From Agromyces intestinalis (lineage in GTDB: Bacteria; Actinomycetota; Actinomycetes; Actinomycetales; Microbacteriaceae): DNA of 64,000 nt. The DNA is taken from contig NZ_CP043505.1 in assembly GCF_008365295.1 (NCBI RefSeq), positions 1,054,001 through 1,118,000 of the forward strand. Reading direction: 5' to 3'. A program made the translations under genes and the position numbers. Below, one piece after another: positions 34,573 through 43,728 of this stretch (its first letter is position 1; each line of letters starts with the position of its first letter). Below the pieces are notes generated by a model. That model was not told the origin of the DNA, did not search any database, and was given only the letters and a program-made list of their open reading frames with translations.

Positions 34573-34589
34573 GACTCCAACGGTAGCCC

Positions 34590-35399
34590 TCAGGGCTGGG
34601 AGGAACCCGCCCGAAGGTACGCGACGCCCTCCTGGCGGAAGATCCGGGAGCCCGGTGCATTGAAGTGGTGGCGCCCGGGGATCTCTGCGAAGTCGCCGGC
34701 GGGGGTGAGGTCGGCGAGCGAGCGCGACTGCTCGATGATCGCGTCGTCGGTGCCGGTGGCGAACAGCACGGGCTGGCGCGGCGGGTTGGTCGGGTCGGGG
34801 TCGGCGTCGCCGCCCAGCCGCATGCCCTCGGCGAGCGCGACGAGCGCCCGCAGGTCGTTGCCGGGCACGCGCTCGGCGAGCGTGACGTAGTTGCGGGTGA
34901 CGGGGTCGGTCACGGGCGTGCCGTCCGCGACGTAGGCGCGGGCCTGTTCGATCTGCAGGCGTGCGAGCGGTCGTCCGTCGGGGATGCCGCCGAGCACCGC
35001 CCGCGCGACGCGATCGGGCGCCGACACGGCGAGCTGCCAGCCGACGCGCGCGCCGAGCGAGTAGCCGAGGTAGTCGACATCGTCGATGAGGTAGGTGTCG
35101 AGCACGGCGACGAGGTCGGCGACGAGCGCGTCCATCGCGTACGCGACGGGATCGGCCGACTTGTCGCTCGCGCCGTGGCCGAGCTGGTCGACGCCGAGCA
35201 CCCGGAACCCGGCCCGGGTCAGGTCGCGCACCCATCCGGTGTTCACCCAGTTGTCGCGGCAGCTCGACGCGAAGCCGTGCACGGCGAGCACGGTGGGCGC
35301 GTCGTCGTCGCCCCAGGTGTAGGCGGCGATGCGGCGCGCGTCGCCCGAGATCACGTACTGGGGATCGGGCATCTCGGTGAGCGCGGGCAGCGATGGCAT
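34590..35399 (-). CDS. Alpha/beta hydrolase
   Basis: A 269-residue alpha/beta hydrolase. AVHGFASSCRDNW gives the oxyanion motif, GYSLGARVGW the nucleophile Ser, and PGRHHFNAPGSRIF near the end the His. It resembles the broad MhpC-like group; the substrate cannot be named. It is the first gene of a two-gene unit with the helicase and is divergent from narG with an 85-base gap. Confidence 0.83.
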   Translation of the reverse strand: MPSLPALTEMPDPQYVISGDARRIAAYTWGDDDAPTVLAVHGFASSCRDNWVNTGWVRDLTRAGFRVLGVDQLGHGASDKSADPVAYAMDALVADLVAVLDTYLIDDVDYLGYSLGARVGWQLAVSAPDRVARAVLGGIPDGRPLARLQIEQARAYVADGTPVTDPVTRNYVTLAERVPGNDLRALVALAEGMRLGGDADPDPTNPPRQPVLFATGTDDAIIEQSRSLADLTPAGDFAEIPGRHHFNAPGSRIFRQEGVAYLRAGSSQP

Positions 35400-35471
35400 G
35401 GGGCCATTCTGCCGCGAAGCAATCCGCGCCGCGCCGTGCGGCAAGGCTGGCCTAACCCGACGATTGCTCGG

Positions 35472-35477
35472 TATCGT
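35472..35477 (+). promoter_or_regulatory. -10 box of narG
   Basis: TATCGT seven bases before the narG ATG, giving a probable leaderless nar transcript. CTCGG (35467-35471) and CCGAG (35478-35482) flank the box as a small inverted repeat. I see no FNR/CRP-like TTGAT-N4-ATCAA site in the 85-base gap. Confidence 0.5.
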
Positions 35478-35484
35478 CCGAGAC

Positions 35485-38400
35485 ATGACGCCCTCGATCG
35501 GAGTGGATGGTCCGGCGTCCGACGCGTTGCTCGCGGTCGGGCGCTTCTTCACGCGGTGGGACGAGACGCCCGATCATCGGGCGGTGTTCCGTGAGGGGGG
35601 TCGGCAGGGCGACGCGTTCTATCGCGAGCGGTGGAGCCACGACAAGGTGGTGCGTTCGACGCACGGCGTGAACTGCACCGGCTCGTGTTCGTGGAAGGTG
35701 TACGTCAAGGACGGCATCATCACGTGGGAGGCGCAGCAGACCGACTACCCGAGCGTCGGCCCCGATCGCCCCGAGTACGAGCCACGCGGCTGCCCCCGCG
35801 GGGCCGCGTTCTCGTGGTACACCTACTCCCCCACCCGGGTGCGCTACCCCTACGTGCGGGGCGTGCTGCTCGAGGCGTATCGCGAGGCGAAGGCCAGGCA
35901 CGGCGGCGACCCCGTGCTGGCGATCCACGATGTCACGACGAACCCGGAGACCCGTCGCCGCTATCAGCAGGCGCGCGGCAAGGGCGGGCTGGTGCGGGCG
36001 AGCTGGGCCGAGGCGGTCGAGCTGGTCGCCGCAGGTTACGTGCACACGATCAAGGAGTACGGCCCCGACCGGGTCGCGGGCTTCAGCCCGATCCCGGCGA
36101 TGTCCATGGTGTCGCACTGCATCGGCACGCGCTTCACGCAGTTGGTCGGCGGCGTGATGACGAGCTTCTACGACTGGTACGCCGACCTGCCGGTCGCGAG
36201 CCCGCAGGTCTTCGGCGACCAGACGGATGTGCCGGAGTCGGGCGATTGGTGGGATGCCACGTACCTCGTGATGTGGGGATCCAATGTGCCCGTGACGCGC
36301 ACGCCCGATGCGCACTGGATGGCCGAGGTGCGGTACCGCGGCACCAAGGTCGTGACGGTCAGCCCCGACTACGCCGACAACACGAAGTTCGCCGACGAGT
36401 GGCTGCCCTGCCAGGCCGGCACCGACGCGGCGCTGGCGATGGCGATGGGGCACGTGTTGCTGAAGGAGCACTACGTCGACCGGCGCGAGCCGTTCTTCGT
36501 CGACTACTCGCGCAAGTACACCGACCTGCCGCACCTCATCACGCTCGTGCCGCACGCCGACGGCGGGCTGGTGCCTGGCAAGTTCCTCACCGCGCGCGAC
36601 CTCGGCGGCGAGGCATCCGATGCATCCGATGCGCCCGAAGCCCCTGAGGACGCATGGAAGACCGTCGTGCTCGAGGCCGCGACCGGCGAACCGGTCGTGC
36701 CGAACGGGTCGATGGGCTTCCGCTACGCCGAGTCGGGCGAGGGCCGGTGGAATCTCGATCTCGGCGAGGTGCAGCCGGCGCTGTCGATCCGCGACGCGAA
36801 GGTCGCCGCGGAGGCGACCGAGGTGCTGTTGCCCCGGTTCGACGCACCCGACGGTTCGGGCGCGGTGCTGCGCCGCGGGGTGCCCGCGACCCGCATCGCG
36901 CACGCCGACGGCGGCACGACGCTCGTGACCACCGTGTTCGACCTGCTGCTCGCCCAGTACGGCGTGGGCCGCGACGGCCTGCCGGGCGAGTGGCCGACGG
37001 GATACGACGACCGCGAGACCCCGTACACGCCCGCCTGGCAGGAGGACATCACGGGCGTGCCGGCCGAGGCCTGCACACGAATCTCGCGCGAGCTGTCGCA
37101 GAACGCGATCGACTCGGGCGGCCGGTCGATGATCATCATGGGCGCGGGCATCTGCCAGTGGTTCCACGGGGATGCCACGTACCGCTCGATCCTCGCGCTG
37201 CTGATCCTCACCGGCGCGATCGGCCGCAACGGCGGCGGCTGGGCGCACTACGTCGGGCAGGAGAAGTGCCGCCCGATCACCGGCTGGCTGTCGCTCGCCA
37301 ACGCGCTCGACTGGTCGCGCCCGCCGCGCACGATGACCGGCACGTCGTACTGGTACATGCACACCGACCAGTGGCGGTTCGACGGGTATTCGGCCGACGC
37401 GCTCGCGTCGCCGCTCGCCGAGGGCAACCTGACGGGCATGCACACGGCCGACACGATCGCGCAGTCGGCGCGGCTCGGCTGGATGCCGTTCTACCCGCAG
37501 TTCGACCGCAACCCGCTCGACGTCGCCGATGCGGCGGCCGCGGCGGTCGACGCGGGTACGGCCGTGGATGCCGCGTCCTACGTCGCCGGGTCGCTCGCGG
37601 ACGGCTCGCTGAAGACCGCCATCGAAGACGTCGACGCCCCCGAGAACTGGCCGCGGCTGCTCACGCTGTGGCGGTCGAACCTGATGGGGTCGAGCGCGAA
37701 GGGCAACGAGTATTTCCTGAAGTACCTGCTCGGCACGCATTCGAACGTGATGGCCACCGACGAGGCATCCGTGCGCCCGAACGACGTGCGCTGGCGCGAC
37801 GAGATCCCCGAGGGCAAGCTCGATCTGCTCGTCTCGGCCGACTTCCGTATGACCTCGACGACGCTGCTCAGCGACGTGGTGTTCCCGGCGGCGACCTGGT
37901 ACGAGAAGCACGATCTGTCGTCGACCGACATGCACCCGTTCGTGCACGCGTTCACGCCCGCGATCGACCCGCCGTGGGAGGCGAAGAGCGATTTCGACTT
38001 GTTCCACGCGATCGCGCGCGACCTGTCGCGGATGGCCGCGACGCACCTCGGCACTCGCAAGGACCTGGTCGCCGTGCCGATGCAGCACGACACCCCCGGC
38101 GAGACGACGCAGCCGGGCGGCGTGGTGCGCGACTGGGCGCGCGGCGACGTCGCGCCCATCCCGGGCAAGACGATGCCGGTGTTCGCGGTCGTCGAGCGCG
38201 ACTACACCGCGATCGCCGACAAGCTCGCGACCGTCGGGCCGCTCGCCGACAAGCTGGGCTTCACGATCAAGAACGTCACCTACGACGTCGCGCACGAGGT
38301 CGAGCGGCTGGCGCAGCAGAACGGCGTCATGCTCGGCGGCGCCGCCGAGGGGCGGCCCGCGATCGACACCGACGTGAAGCTCGCCGAGGCGATCCTGTCA

Positions 38401-39231
38401 TTCTCGGGCACGACGAACGGCGAGCTCGCGGTGCAGGGCTTCCGCAGCCTCGAGAAGCGGGTCGGCAAACCGCTCGCCGACCTCGCCGAGGGCAGCGAGG
38501 AGAAGCGCATCACCTTCGCGATGACGCAGGCCGCGCCCGTGCCGGTCATCACTTCGCCCGAGTGGTCGGGCTCCGAGACCGGCGGCCGGCGCTACGCGCC
38601 GTTCACGGTGAACATCGAGCGGCTGAAGCCGTTCCACACCCTCACCGGGCGCATGCACTTCTACCTCGACCACGACTGGATGCGCGACCTCGGAGAGGCG
38701 ATGCCGACGTACCGGCCGCCGCTGGACATGCACCGCCTGTTCGGCGAGCCGCGCCTGGGGCCCGACGGCGGGCAGCAGGTGGTCGTGCGCTACCTCACCC
38801 CGCACTCGAAGTGGTCGATCCACTCCGAGTACCAGGACAACCTGTTCATGCTCTCGCTCTCGCGCGGCGGGCCTACGGTGTGGATGAGCCCGGCGGATGC
38901 CTCGGCCATCGGGGCGGCCGACAACGACTGGGTCGAGTGCGTGAACTCGAACGGCGTGCTGGTGGGCCGGGCGATCGTGTCGCACCGGATGCCCGAGGGC
39001 GTCGTCTACGTGCACCACGCGCAGGAGCGCACGATCGACGTGCCGAAGTCGGAGGCGACCGGCAAGCGCGGCGGCATCCACAACTCGGTGACCCGGCTGC
39101 TCGTGAAGCCGACGCACCTCATCGGCGGGTACGCGCAACTGTCGTACACGTTCAACTACCTCGGCCCGACGGGAAATCAGCGCGATCTGGTGGCGACCAT
39201 CCGTCGTCGGTCGCAGGACGTGACGTACTGA
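35485..39231 (+). CDS. narG: Respiratory nitrate reductase alpha subunit NarG
   Basis: A 1248-residue molybdenum catalytic subunit that reduces nitrate to nitrite on the inner face of the membrane. The N-terminal FS0 cluster motif is visible as HGVNCTGSCSWKVYV followed by RGCPRGAAFSWY (one His and three Cys). FYDWYADLPVASPQVFGDQT holds the Asp that binds Mo in NarG, and GSNVPVTRTPDAHW follows. There is no Tat signal, as expected for membrane-anchored NarGHI. Length fits the family. First gene of narGHJI-narK. A 94-base gap to narH holds a partial copy of the narG 3' end. Confidence 0.96.
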   Translation: MTPSIGVDGPASDALLAVGRFFTRWDETPDHRAVFREGGRQGDAFYRERWSHDKVVRSTHGVNCTGSCSWKVYVKDGIITWEAQQTDYPSVGPDRPEYEPRGCPRGAAFSWYTYSPTRVRYPYVRGVLLEAYREAKARHGGDPVLAIHDVTTNPETRRRYQQARGKGGLVRASWAEAVELVAAGYVHTIKEYGPDRVAGFSPIPAMSMVSHCIGTRFTQLVGGVMTSFYDWYADLPVASPQVFGDQTDVPESGDWWDATYLVMWGSNVPVTRTPDAHWMAEVRYRGTKVVTVSPDYADNTKFADEWLPCQAGTDAALAMAMGHVLLKEHYVDRREPFFVDYSRKYTDLPHLITLVPHADGGLVPGKFLTARDLGGEASDASDAPEAPEDAWKTVVLEAATGEPVVPNGSMGFRYAESGEGRWNLDLGEVQPALSIRDAKVAAEATEVLLPRFDAPDGSGAVLRRGVPATRIAHADGGTTLVTTVFDLLLAQYGVGRDGLPGEWPTGYDDRETPYTPAWQEDITGVPAEACTRISRELSQNAIDSGGRSMIIMGAGICQWFHGDATYRSILALLILTGAIGRNGGGWAHYVGQEKCRPITGWLSLANALDWSRPPRTMTGTSYWYMHTDQWRFDGYSADALASPLAEGNLTGMHTADTIAQSARLGWMPFYPQFDRNPLDVADAAAAAVDAGTAVDAASYVAGSLADGSLKTAIEDVDAPENWPRLLTLWRSNLMGSSAKGNEYFLKYLLGTHSNVMATDEASVRPNDVRWRDEIPEGKLDLLVSADFRMTSTTLLSDVVFPAATWYEKHDLSSTDMHPFVHAFTPAIDPPWEAKSDFDLFHAIARDLSRMAATHLGTRKDLVAVPMQHDTPGETTQPGGVVRDWARGDVAPIPGKTMPVFAVVERDYTAIADKLATVGPLADKLGFTIKNVTYDVAHEVERLAQQNGVMLGGAAEGRPAIDTDVKLAEAILSFSGTTNGELAVQGFRSLEKRVGKPLADLAEGSEEKRITFAMTQAAPVPVITSPEWSGSETGGRRYAPFTVNIERLKPFHTLTGRMHFYLDHDWMRDLGEAMPTYRPPLDMHRLFGEPRLGPDGGQQVVVRYLTPHSKWSIHSEYQDNLFMLSLSRGGPTVWMSPADASAIGAADNDWVECVNSNGVLVGRAIVSHRMPEGVVYVHHAQERTIDVPKSEATGKRGGIHNSVTRLLVKPTHLIGGYAQLSYTFNYLGPTGNQRDLVATIRRRSQDVTY

Positions 39232-39263
39232 GCCATCGGAACTGAAAAGGGGGCGAGCTGATC

Positions 39264-39326
39264 ATGCACGCAGTTCGTGGACACAGTATGGCCCGATGTA
39301 TCGATGAGCAGGAGGTGACGTCCTGA
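39264..39326 (+). other. Possible 20-codon leader ORF between narG and narH
   Basis: ATG at 39264 to TGA at 39324-39326, with the stop overlapping the narH ATG by one base (TGATG). It would encode 20 residues ending in EQEVTS, close to the narG C terminus SQDVTY; the DNA GTGACGTNCTGA is shared. A purine-rich AAAAGGGGG lies about 10 bases upstream. It may be a coupling ORF or a scar of a duplicated narG end. Translation is unproven. Confidence 0.3.
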
Positions 39327-41005
39327 TGCGAGTCATGGCCCAGATGGGCATGGTGATGAACCTCGACAAGTGCATCGGATGCCACACCTGCTCGGTCACG
39401 TGCAAGCAGGCGTGGACGAACCGGGCGGGCACCGAGTACGTGTGGTTCAACAACGTCGAGACCCGCCCCGGGCAGGGCTATCCCCGCCGGTACGAAGACC
39501 AGGAGCAGTGGCGCGGCGGCTGGGAGCTGAACTCGCGGGGCCGGCTGAAGCTGCGCACCGGCAGCCGGCTGAAGCGCCTGCTCACGATCTTCTCGTCGCC
39601 CGTGCAGCCCAAGCTCGAGGACTACTACGAGCCGTGGACCTACGACTACCAGACCCTCATCGACGCGCCGCTCGGCGACGACTTCCCGGTCGCGCGGCCC
39701 AAGTCGCTCATCACGGGGGAAGACACCAAGATCACCTGGTCGGCCAACTGGGACGACGACCTCGGCGGCGCGACCGAGCACGGGCACCTCGACCCGATCG
39801 TGCAGAAGGTGCGCCGCGAGAGCGAAGCGGCGATCAGATTCCAGTTCGAGCAGACGTTCATGTTCTACCTGCCGCGGATCTGCGAGCACTGCCTGAACCC
39901 GTCGTGCATGGCCTCGTGTCCGTCGGGCGCGATCTACAAGCGCGAGGAGGACGGCATCGTCCTCGTCGACCAGGATCGGTGCCGCGGCTGGCGGCAGTGC
40001 ATCACGGGATGCCCCTACAAGAAGATCTACTTCAACCACAAGACCGGCAAGGCCGAGAAGTGCACGCTCTGCTACCCGCGGCTCGAGGTCGGCATCCCGA
40101 CGGTCTGCAGCGAGACGTGCGTGGGCCGCCTGCGCTACCTCGGCCTGTTCCTCTACGACGCCGACAAGGTCACCGAGGCCGCGTCGACGCCGAACGAGCG
40201 CGACCTCTACGAGGCGCAGCTCGACCTCATGCTCGACCCGAACGATCCCGAGGTGATCGCCGCGGTTCGCGCGCAGGGCGACATCCCCGATGACTGGATG
40301 GACGCGGCGCGCCGCTCGCCGGTGTACGCGCTCGCGAAGAAGTACCGGGTCGCGCTGCCGCTGCACCCCGAGTACCGCACGATGCCGATGGTCTGGTACA
40401 TCCCGCCGCTGTCGCCGATCGTCGACCTGCTGCGCGACCAGGGCCACGACGCCGAGGCGGCCGGCACGCTGTTCGGCGCCATCGAGGCGCTGCGCATCCC
40501 GGTCGAGTACCTCGCCGAGCTCTTCACCGCCGGCGACACCGACCTGGTCACGGGCGTGCTGCGCAAGCTCGCCGCGATGCGCGCGTTCATGCGGGATGTC
40601 ACGCTCGACCGCGAGCGCGACGACTCCGTGCCGGCGGCGGTCGGCATGACCGAGTCGAGCATCATGGAGATGTACCGGCTGCTCGCGATCGCGAAGTACG
40701 ACGAGCGCTACGTCATCCCGACGGCGCACTACGAGCAGGCGCACGAGCTCGAGGAGCTCGGCTGCTCGCTCGATTTCGACGGCGGGCCGTACGAGATGGG
40801 CGGCGAGTCGGGCCCCTTCGGCGAGGCGAGCGGGCGCCCGGCGCCTGTGGCGGTCGAGACGTTCCAGGCGCTGCGCGACCGGCAGACCTCCGACGGCGCC
40901 GCGAGCGGCGCATCGCTGCGCGGCCGGGTGAACCTGCTCAACTGGGACGGCAACGGTGCGCCGCCCGGGCTCTTCCCCAAACGCGACGAGGGCGAGGGCT
41001 CCTGA
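39326..41005 (+). CDS. narH: Respiratory nitrate reductase beta subunit NarH
   Basis: A 559-residue iron-sulfur subunit that passes electrons from NarI to NarG. MNLDKCIGCHTCSVTCKQAW is the first cluster motif; ICEHCLNPSCMASCPSGAI, then CRGWRQCITGC and KCTLCYPR supply the others. Trp in CRGWRQC replaces a Cys, giving the [3Fe-4S] centre known in NarH. GGAGGTGA precedes the ATG. The TGA overlaps the narJ ATG (TGATG). Confidence 0.96.
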   Translation: MRVMAQMGMVMNLDKCIGCHTCSVTCKQAWTNRAGTEYVWFNNVETRPGQGYPRRYEDQEQWRGGWELNSRGRLKLRTGSRLKRLLTIFSSPVQPKLEDYYEPWTYDYQTLIDAPLGDDFPVARPKSLITGEDTKITWSANWDDDLGGATEHGHLDPIVQKVRRESEAAIRFQFEQTFMFYLPRICEHCLNPSCMASCPSGAIYKREEDGIVLVDQDRCRGWRQCITGCPYKKIYFNHKTGKAEKCTLCYPRLEVGIPTVCSETCVGRLRYLGLFLYDADKVTEAASTPNERDLYEAQLDLMLDPNDPEVIAAVRAQGDIPDDWMDAARRSPVYALAKKYRVALPLHPEYRTMPMVWYIPPLSPIVDLLRDQGHDAEAAGTLFGAIEALRIPVEYLAELFTAGDTDLVTGVLRKLAAMRAFMRDVTLDRERDDSVPAAVGMTESSIMEMYRLLAIAKYDERYVIPTAHYEQAHELEELGCSLDFDGGPYEMGGESGPFGEASGRPAPVAVETFQALRDRQTSDGAASGASLRGRVNLLNWDGNGAPPGLFPKRDEGEGS

Positions 41006-41685
41006 TGGCCTCGGCACGGATGTCTCGCCCGATCGTGTACCAGGCGGCCTCGGTGTGCCTCGGCTACCCCGACGAAGGCGTCCTCGGCCTCGCCGGCGTC
41101 ATCCGCCGCGCCCTGACCGAGTCGGCGCCGGCGGCCGAGGCATCCTTCGCGCCGCTGCTCGACTGGTGGGCGACCACCCCGGCCGCCGAGGTGCAGCGCG
41201 CGTACGTCGACGTCTTCGACCTGTCGAAGCGGCACGCGCTGTACCTCTCGTACTGGACCGACGGCGACACCCGCCGACGCGGCATGGTGCTCGCCGAGTT
41301 CAAGCAGCGCTACCGCGAGGCCGGGCTCGTGCTCGGCGACACCGGGGAACTGCCCGATCACCTGCCGCTCGTGCTCGAGTACGCCAGGCACCGGCCCGAC
41401 GACGGCGCCGACCTGCTGCAGTCGTACCGGGCGAGCCTCGAACTCATCCGCATCGCCCTCGCCGAACGCGGCTCGCCGTACGCCGGGGTCGTCGCGGCGG
41501 TGTGCGCGACGCTGCCGGGGCGCTCGCCCGAAGACCGCCAGCAGGCGATGGCGATGGCCGCCGCCGGGCCGCCGAGCGAGACGGTCGGGCTCGATGGAGC
41601 CGACCCACGACTCATCCCGCTCGAGTCGACGGGTGCGGGCCTTCCCGCACCGACCGGCGTCCTCGCGACGGGAGGCCGGCGATGA
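41005..41685 (+). CDS. narJ: Nitrate reductase molybdenum cofactor assembly chaperone NarJ
   Basis: A 226-residue all-helical chaperone of the NarJ/TorD-like family that holds apo-NarGH until the Mo cofactor is inserted. VYQAASVCLGYPDE at the start and DVFDLSKRHALYLSYWTDGDTRRRG (core DLSKRHALYLSYWTDGDTR) are highly typical of actinobacterial NarJ. Overlaps narH by one base and narI by four. Confidence 0.94.
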   Translation: MASARMSRPIVYQAASVCLGYPDEGVLGLAGVIRRALTESAPAAEASFAPLLDWWATTPAAEVQRAYVDVFDLSKRHALYLSYWTDGDTRRRGMVLAEFKQRYREAGLVLGDTGELPDHLPLVLEYARHRPDDGADLLQSYRASLELIRIALAERGSPYAGVVAAVCATLPGRSPEDRQQAMAMAAAGPPSETVGLDGADPRLIPLESTGAGLPAPTGVLATGGRR

Positions 41686-42464
41686 CCGTATGGGACCTGC
41701 TGCTCTGGGGCATCCTGCCCTATGTCATGGTCGCCGTGCTCGTGGGCGGACTGATCTGGCGCTACCGGTACGACCAGTTCGGGTGGACGACCCGCTCGTC
41801 GCAGCTCTACGAGTCGCGGCTGCTGCGCATCGGGTCGCCGCTGTTCCACTTCGGCATCCTGGTCGTCATCATCGGGCACGTCGTCGGGCTGTTCATCCCG
41901 AAGGAATGGACCGAGGCGGTCGGCGTCACCGAGGACGTCTACCACGTGATGGCGCTCGGGCTCGGATCGGTCGCCGGCTTCGCGACTATCGCCGGCGTCG
42001 CCATCCTGATCTGGCGGCGCCGCACGACCGGGCCGGTGTTCATGGCGACGACGAAGAACGACAAGACCATGTACGTGGTGCTCGTCGCGGCGATCATCGC
42101 CGGACTCGCGACCACCGTGATCAGCGTGTTCGGGCCGCATGAGGACGTCACCTACCGCGACACGGTGTCGCCGTGGTTCCGGTCGCTGTTCGTCTTCCAG
42201 CCCGACATCGCCGCGATGTCCGAGGCGTCGTTCGCGTTCCAGCTGCACACGGTCATCGGCATGGTGCTGTTCATCATCTGGCCGTTCACCCGACTCGTGC
42301 ACGCGTTCACCGCGCCCATGCACTACCTGTTCCGGCCGTACATCGTGTACCGGTCGCGCGACGGCCGGCCGAGCGCCTCGGGCGGCATCCGCCGCGGCTG
42401 GGCGCCCGTCGGCACTCCCGACCGCGACCGCGATCGGGCTCGCAGCGGAAGGGGACCGCGTTGA
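41682..42464 (+). CDS. narI: Respiratory nitrate reductase gamma subunit NarI (cytochrome b)
   Basis: A 260-residue membrane subunit with five predicted helices. It takes electrons from menaquinol through two b hemes. Heme-ligand His residues are visible in PLFHFGILVVIIGHVVGLF and in FQLHTVIGMVLF / RLVHAFTAP. Overlaps narJ by four bases (ATGA) and narK by four (TTGA). Confidence 0.95.
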   Translation: MTVWDLLLWGILPYVMVAVLVGGLIWRYRYDQFGWTTRSSQLYESRLLRIGSPLFHFGILVVIIGHVVGLFIPKEWTEAVGVTEDVYHVMALGLGSVAGFATIAGVAILIWRRRTTGPVFMATTKNDKTMYVVLVAAIIAGLATTVISVFGPHEDVTYRDTVSPWFRSLFVFQPDIAAMSEASFAFQLHTVIGMVLFIIWPFTRLVHAFTAPMHYLFRPYIVYRSRDGRPSASGGIRRGWAPVGTPDRDRDRARSGRGPR

Positions 42465-43684
42465 CCGAGGCATCCGCCACCGTCGCACCTGCCACCGCCC
42501 AGTTGCCCGGTCGCGGGCTCAACCTCGGGCTCGCGCTGCTGTCGTTCGCGATCACGTTCTGGGCGTGGAACATGATCGCTCCGCTCGCCGTGCGGTACGC
42601 CGACGAGCTCGACCTCGACCCGACGCAGCAGTCGATGCTCATCGCCACACCCGTCATCGTCGGTTCGCTCGGGCGCATCCTCACCGGCGCGCTCACCGAC
42701 CGGTTCGGCGGGCGCGTCATGTTCACGACGCTCACCGCGGTGTCGGCGGTGCCGGTGCTGCTGGTCATGTGGGCGGGCGAGGTCGGCTCGTACTGGCTGC
42801 TCATCGCATTCGGGTTCCTGCTCGGCATCGCCGGCACCACGTTCGCCGTCGGCATCCCGTTCGTGAACGCCTGGTACGAGCCGGCCCGGCGCGGGTTCGC
42901 CACGGGCCTGTTCGGCGCCGGCATGGGCGGCACCGCACTGTCGTCGTTCTTCACGCCGCGCTTCGTGGCGTGGTTCGGCTACGCCGCGACGCACGTGATC
43001 ATCGCGGTCGCGCTCATCGCCGTGGCGGCCCTCGTCTGGTTCATGATGCGCGACTCGCCCGTCTGGAAGCCGAACCGGGACCGGGTCTGGCCGAAGCTCG
43101 CCGCGGCCGGCAAGCTCGCGGTCACCTGGCAGATGGCGTTCCTCTACGCGGTGACGTTCGGCGGATTCGTGGCGTTCTCGACGTACCTGCCCACCTACCT
43201 GAAAGAGGTGTACGGATTCGACCTCGCCGGTGCGGGCGCCCGGACCGCCGGGTTCGCGATCGCCGCGGTCGTGGCGCGACCGGTCGGCGGGTGGCTGAGC
43301 GACAAGATCGGGCCCGCCAAGGTGCTCGGCATCTCGCTGGCCGGAGCGGCCGTGATGGCGATCGTGATCGCGCTGAAGCCGCCGCCCGAGTTCCTCGCCG
43401 GCACGAGCTTCGTGTTCATGGCGCTGTTCCTCGGGCTCGGCACGGGCGCGGTGTTCACGTGGGTCGCCCAGCGGGCTCCCGCCGAACGCGTGGGCTCGGT
43501 CACCGGCATCGTGGGCGCCGCAGGCGGCCTCGGCGGGTACTTTCCGCCGCTGGTCATGGGCGCCACCTACGACCCCGCGACCCACAGCTACACGATCGGG
43601 CTCGTGCTGCTGTGCGCGACGGCGGTCGTCGCGCTCGTGTTCACGTGGTTCCTGGCCCGGCGCGGGCAGAAGGCGGAGGCGTAG
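42461..43684 (+). CDS. narK: Nitrate/nitrite MFS transporter NarK
   Basis: A 407-residue 12-helix transporter of the nitrate/nitrite porter family. The family signatures are FGAGMGGTALSSFFTP in helix 5 and GAAGGLGGYFPPLVMG in helix 11. The start is the rare codon TTG at 42461, which overlaps the narI stop as TTGA and has GGAAGGGG eight bases upstream. It imports nitrate or exports nitrite for the reductase. Confidence 0.92.
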   Translation: MTEASATVAPATAQLPGRGLNLGLALLSFAITFWAWNMIAPLAVRYADELDLDPTQQSMLIATPVIVGSLGRILTGALTDRFGGRVMFTTLTAVSAVPVLLVMWAGEVGSYWLLIAFGFLLGIAGTTFAVGIPFVNAWYEPARRGFATGLFGAGMGGTALSSFFTPRFVAWFGYAATHVIIAVALIAVAALVWFMMRDSPVWKPNRDRVWPKLAAAGKLAVTWQMAFLYAVTFGGFVAFSTYLPTYLKEVYGFDLAGAGARTAGFAIAAVVARPVGGWLSDKIGPAKVLGISLAGAAVMAIVIALKPPPEFLAGTSFVFMALFLGLGTGAVFTWVAQRAPAERVGSVTGIVGAAGGLGGYFPPLVMGATYDPATHSYTIGLVLLCATAVVALVFTWFLARRGQKAEA

Positions 43685-43710
43685 CTTCTCACCCAGCGGG
43701 GGTTGCCAGG

Positions 43711-43727
43711 CGTTCTATAATCGAACG
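43711..43727. promoter_or_regulatory. IclR operator and -10 box of the iclR gene at 43729
   Basis: CGTTCTATAATCGAACG, arms GCGTTC/GAACGC when one flanking base is added each side. A perfect TATAAT (43716-43721) sits in the centre, seven bases before the ATG. The same 17-mer with one change (CGTTCGATAATCGAACG) lies at 46393-46409 before the hydroxylase gene, so both are probably bound by this IclR protein. Confidence 0.78.
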
Positions 43728-43728
43728 C

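Noticed and set aside
32704-35235. Upstream extension of the helicase frame to 843 residues
   Set aside because: The extra N-terminal 220 residues are Arg-rich shadow sequence; the ATG at 34572 fits the DEAD-box family start.
35400-35484. FNR/CRP-type site for nar control
   Set aside because: No TTGAT-N4-ATCAA or TGTGA-N6-TCACA match is visible in the gap.
35452-38295. A 947-codon minus-strand open frame opposite narG
   Set aside because: narG is unmistakable; long antisense frames are expected where GC is near 70 percent.
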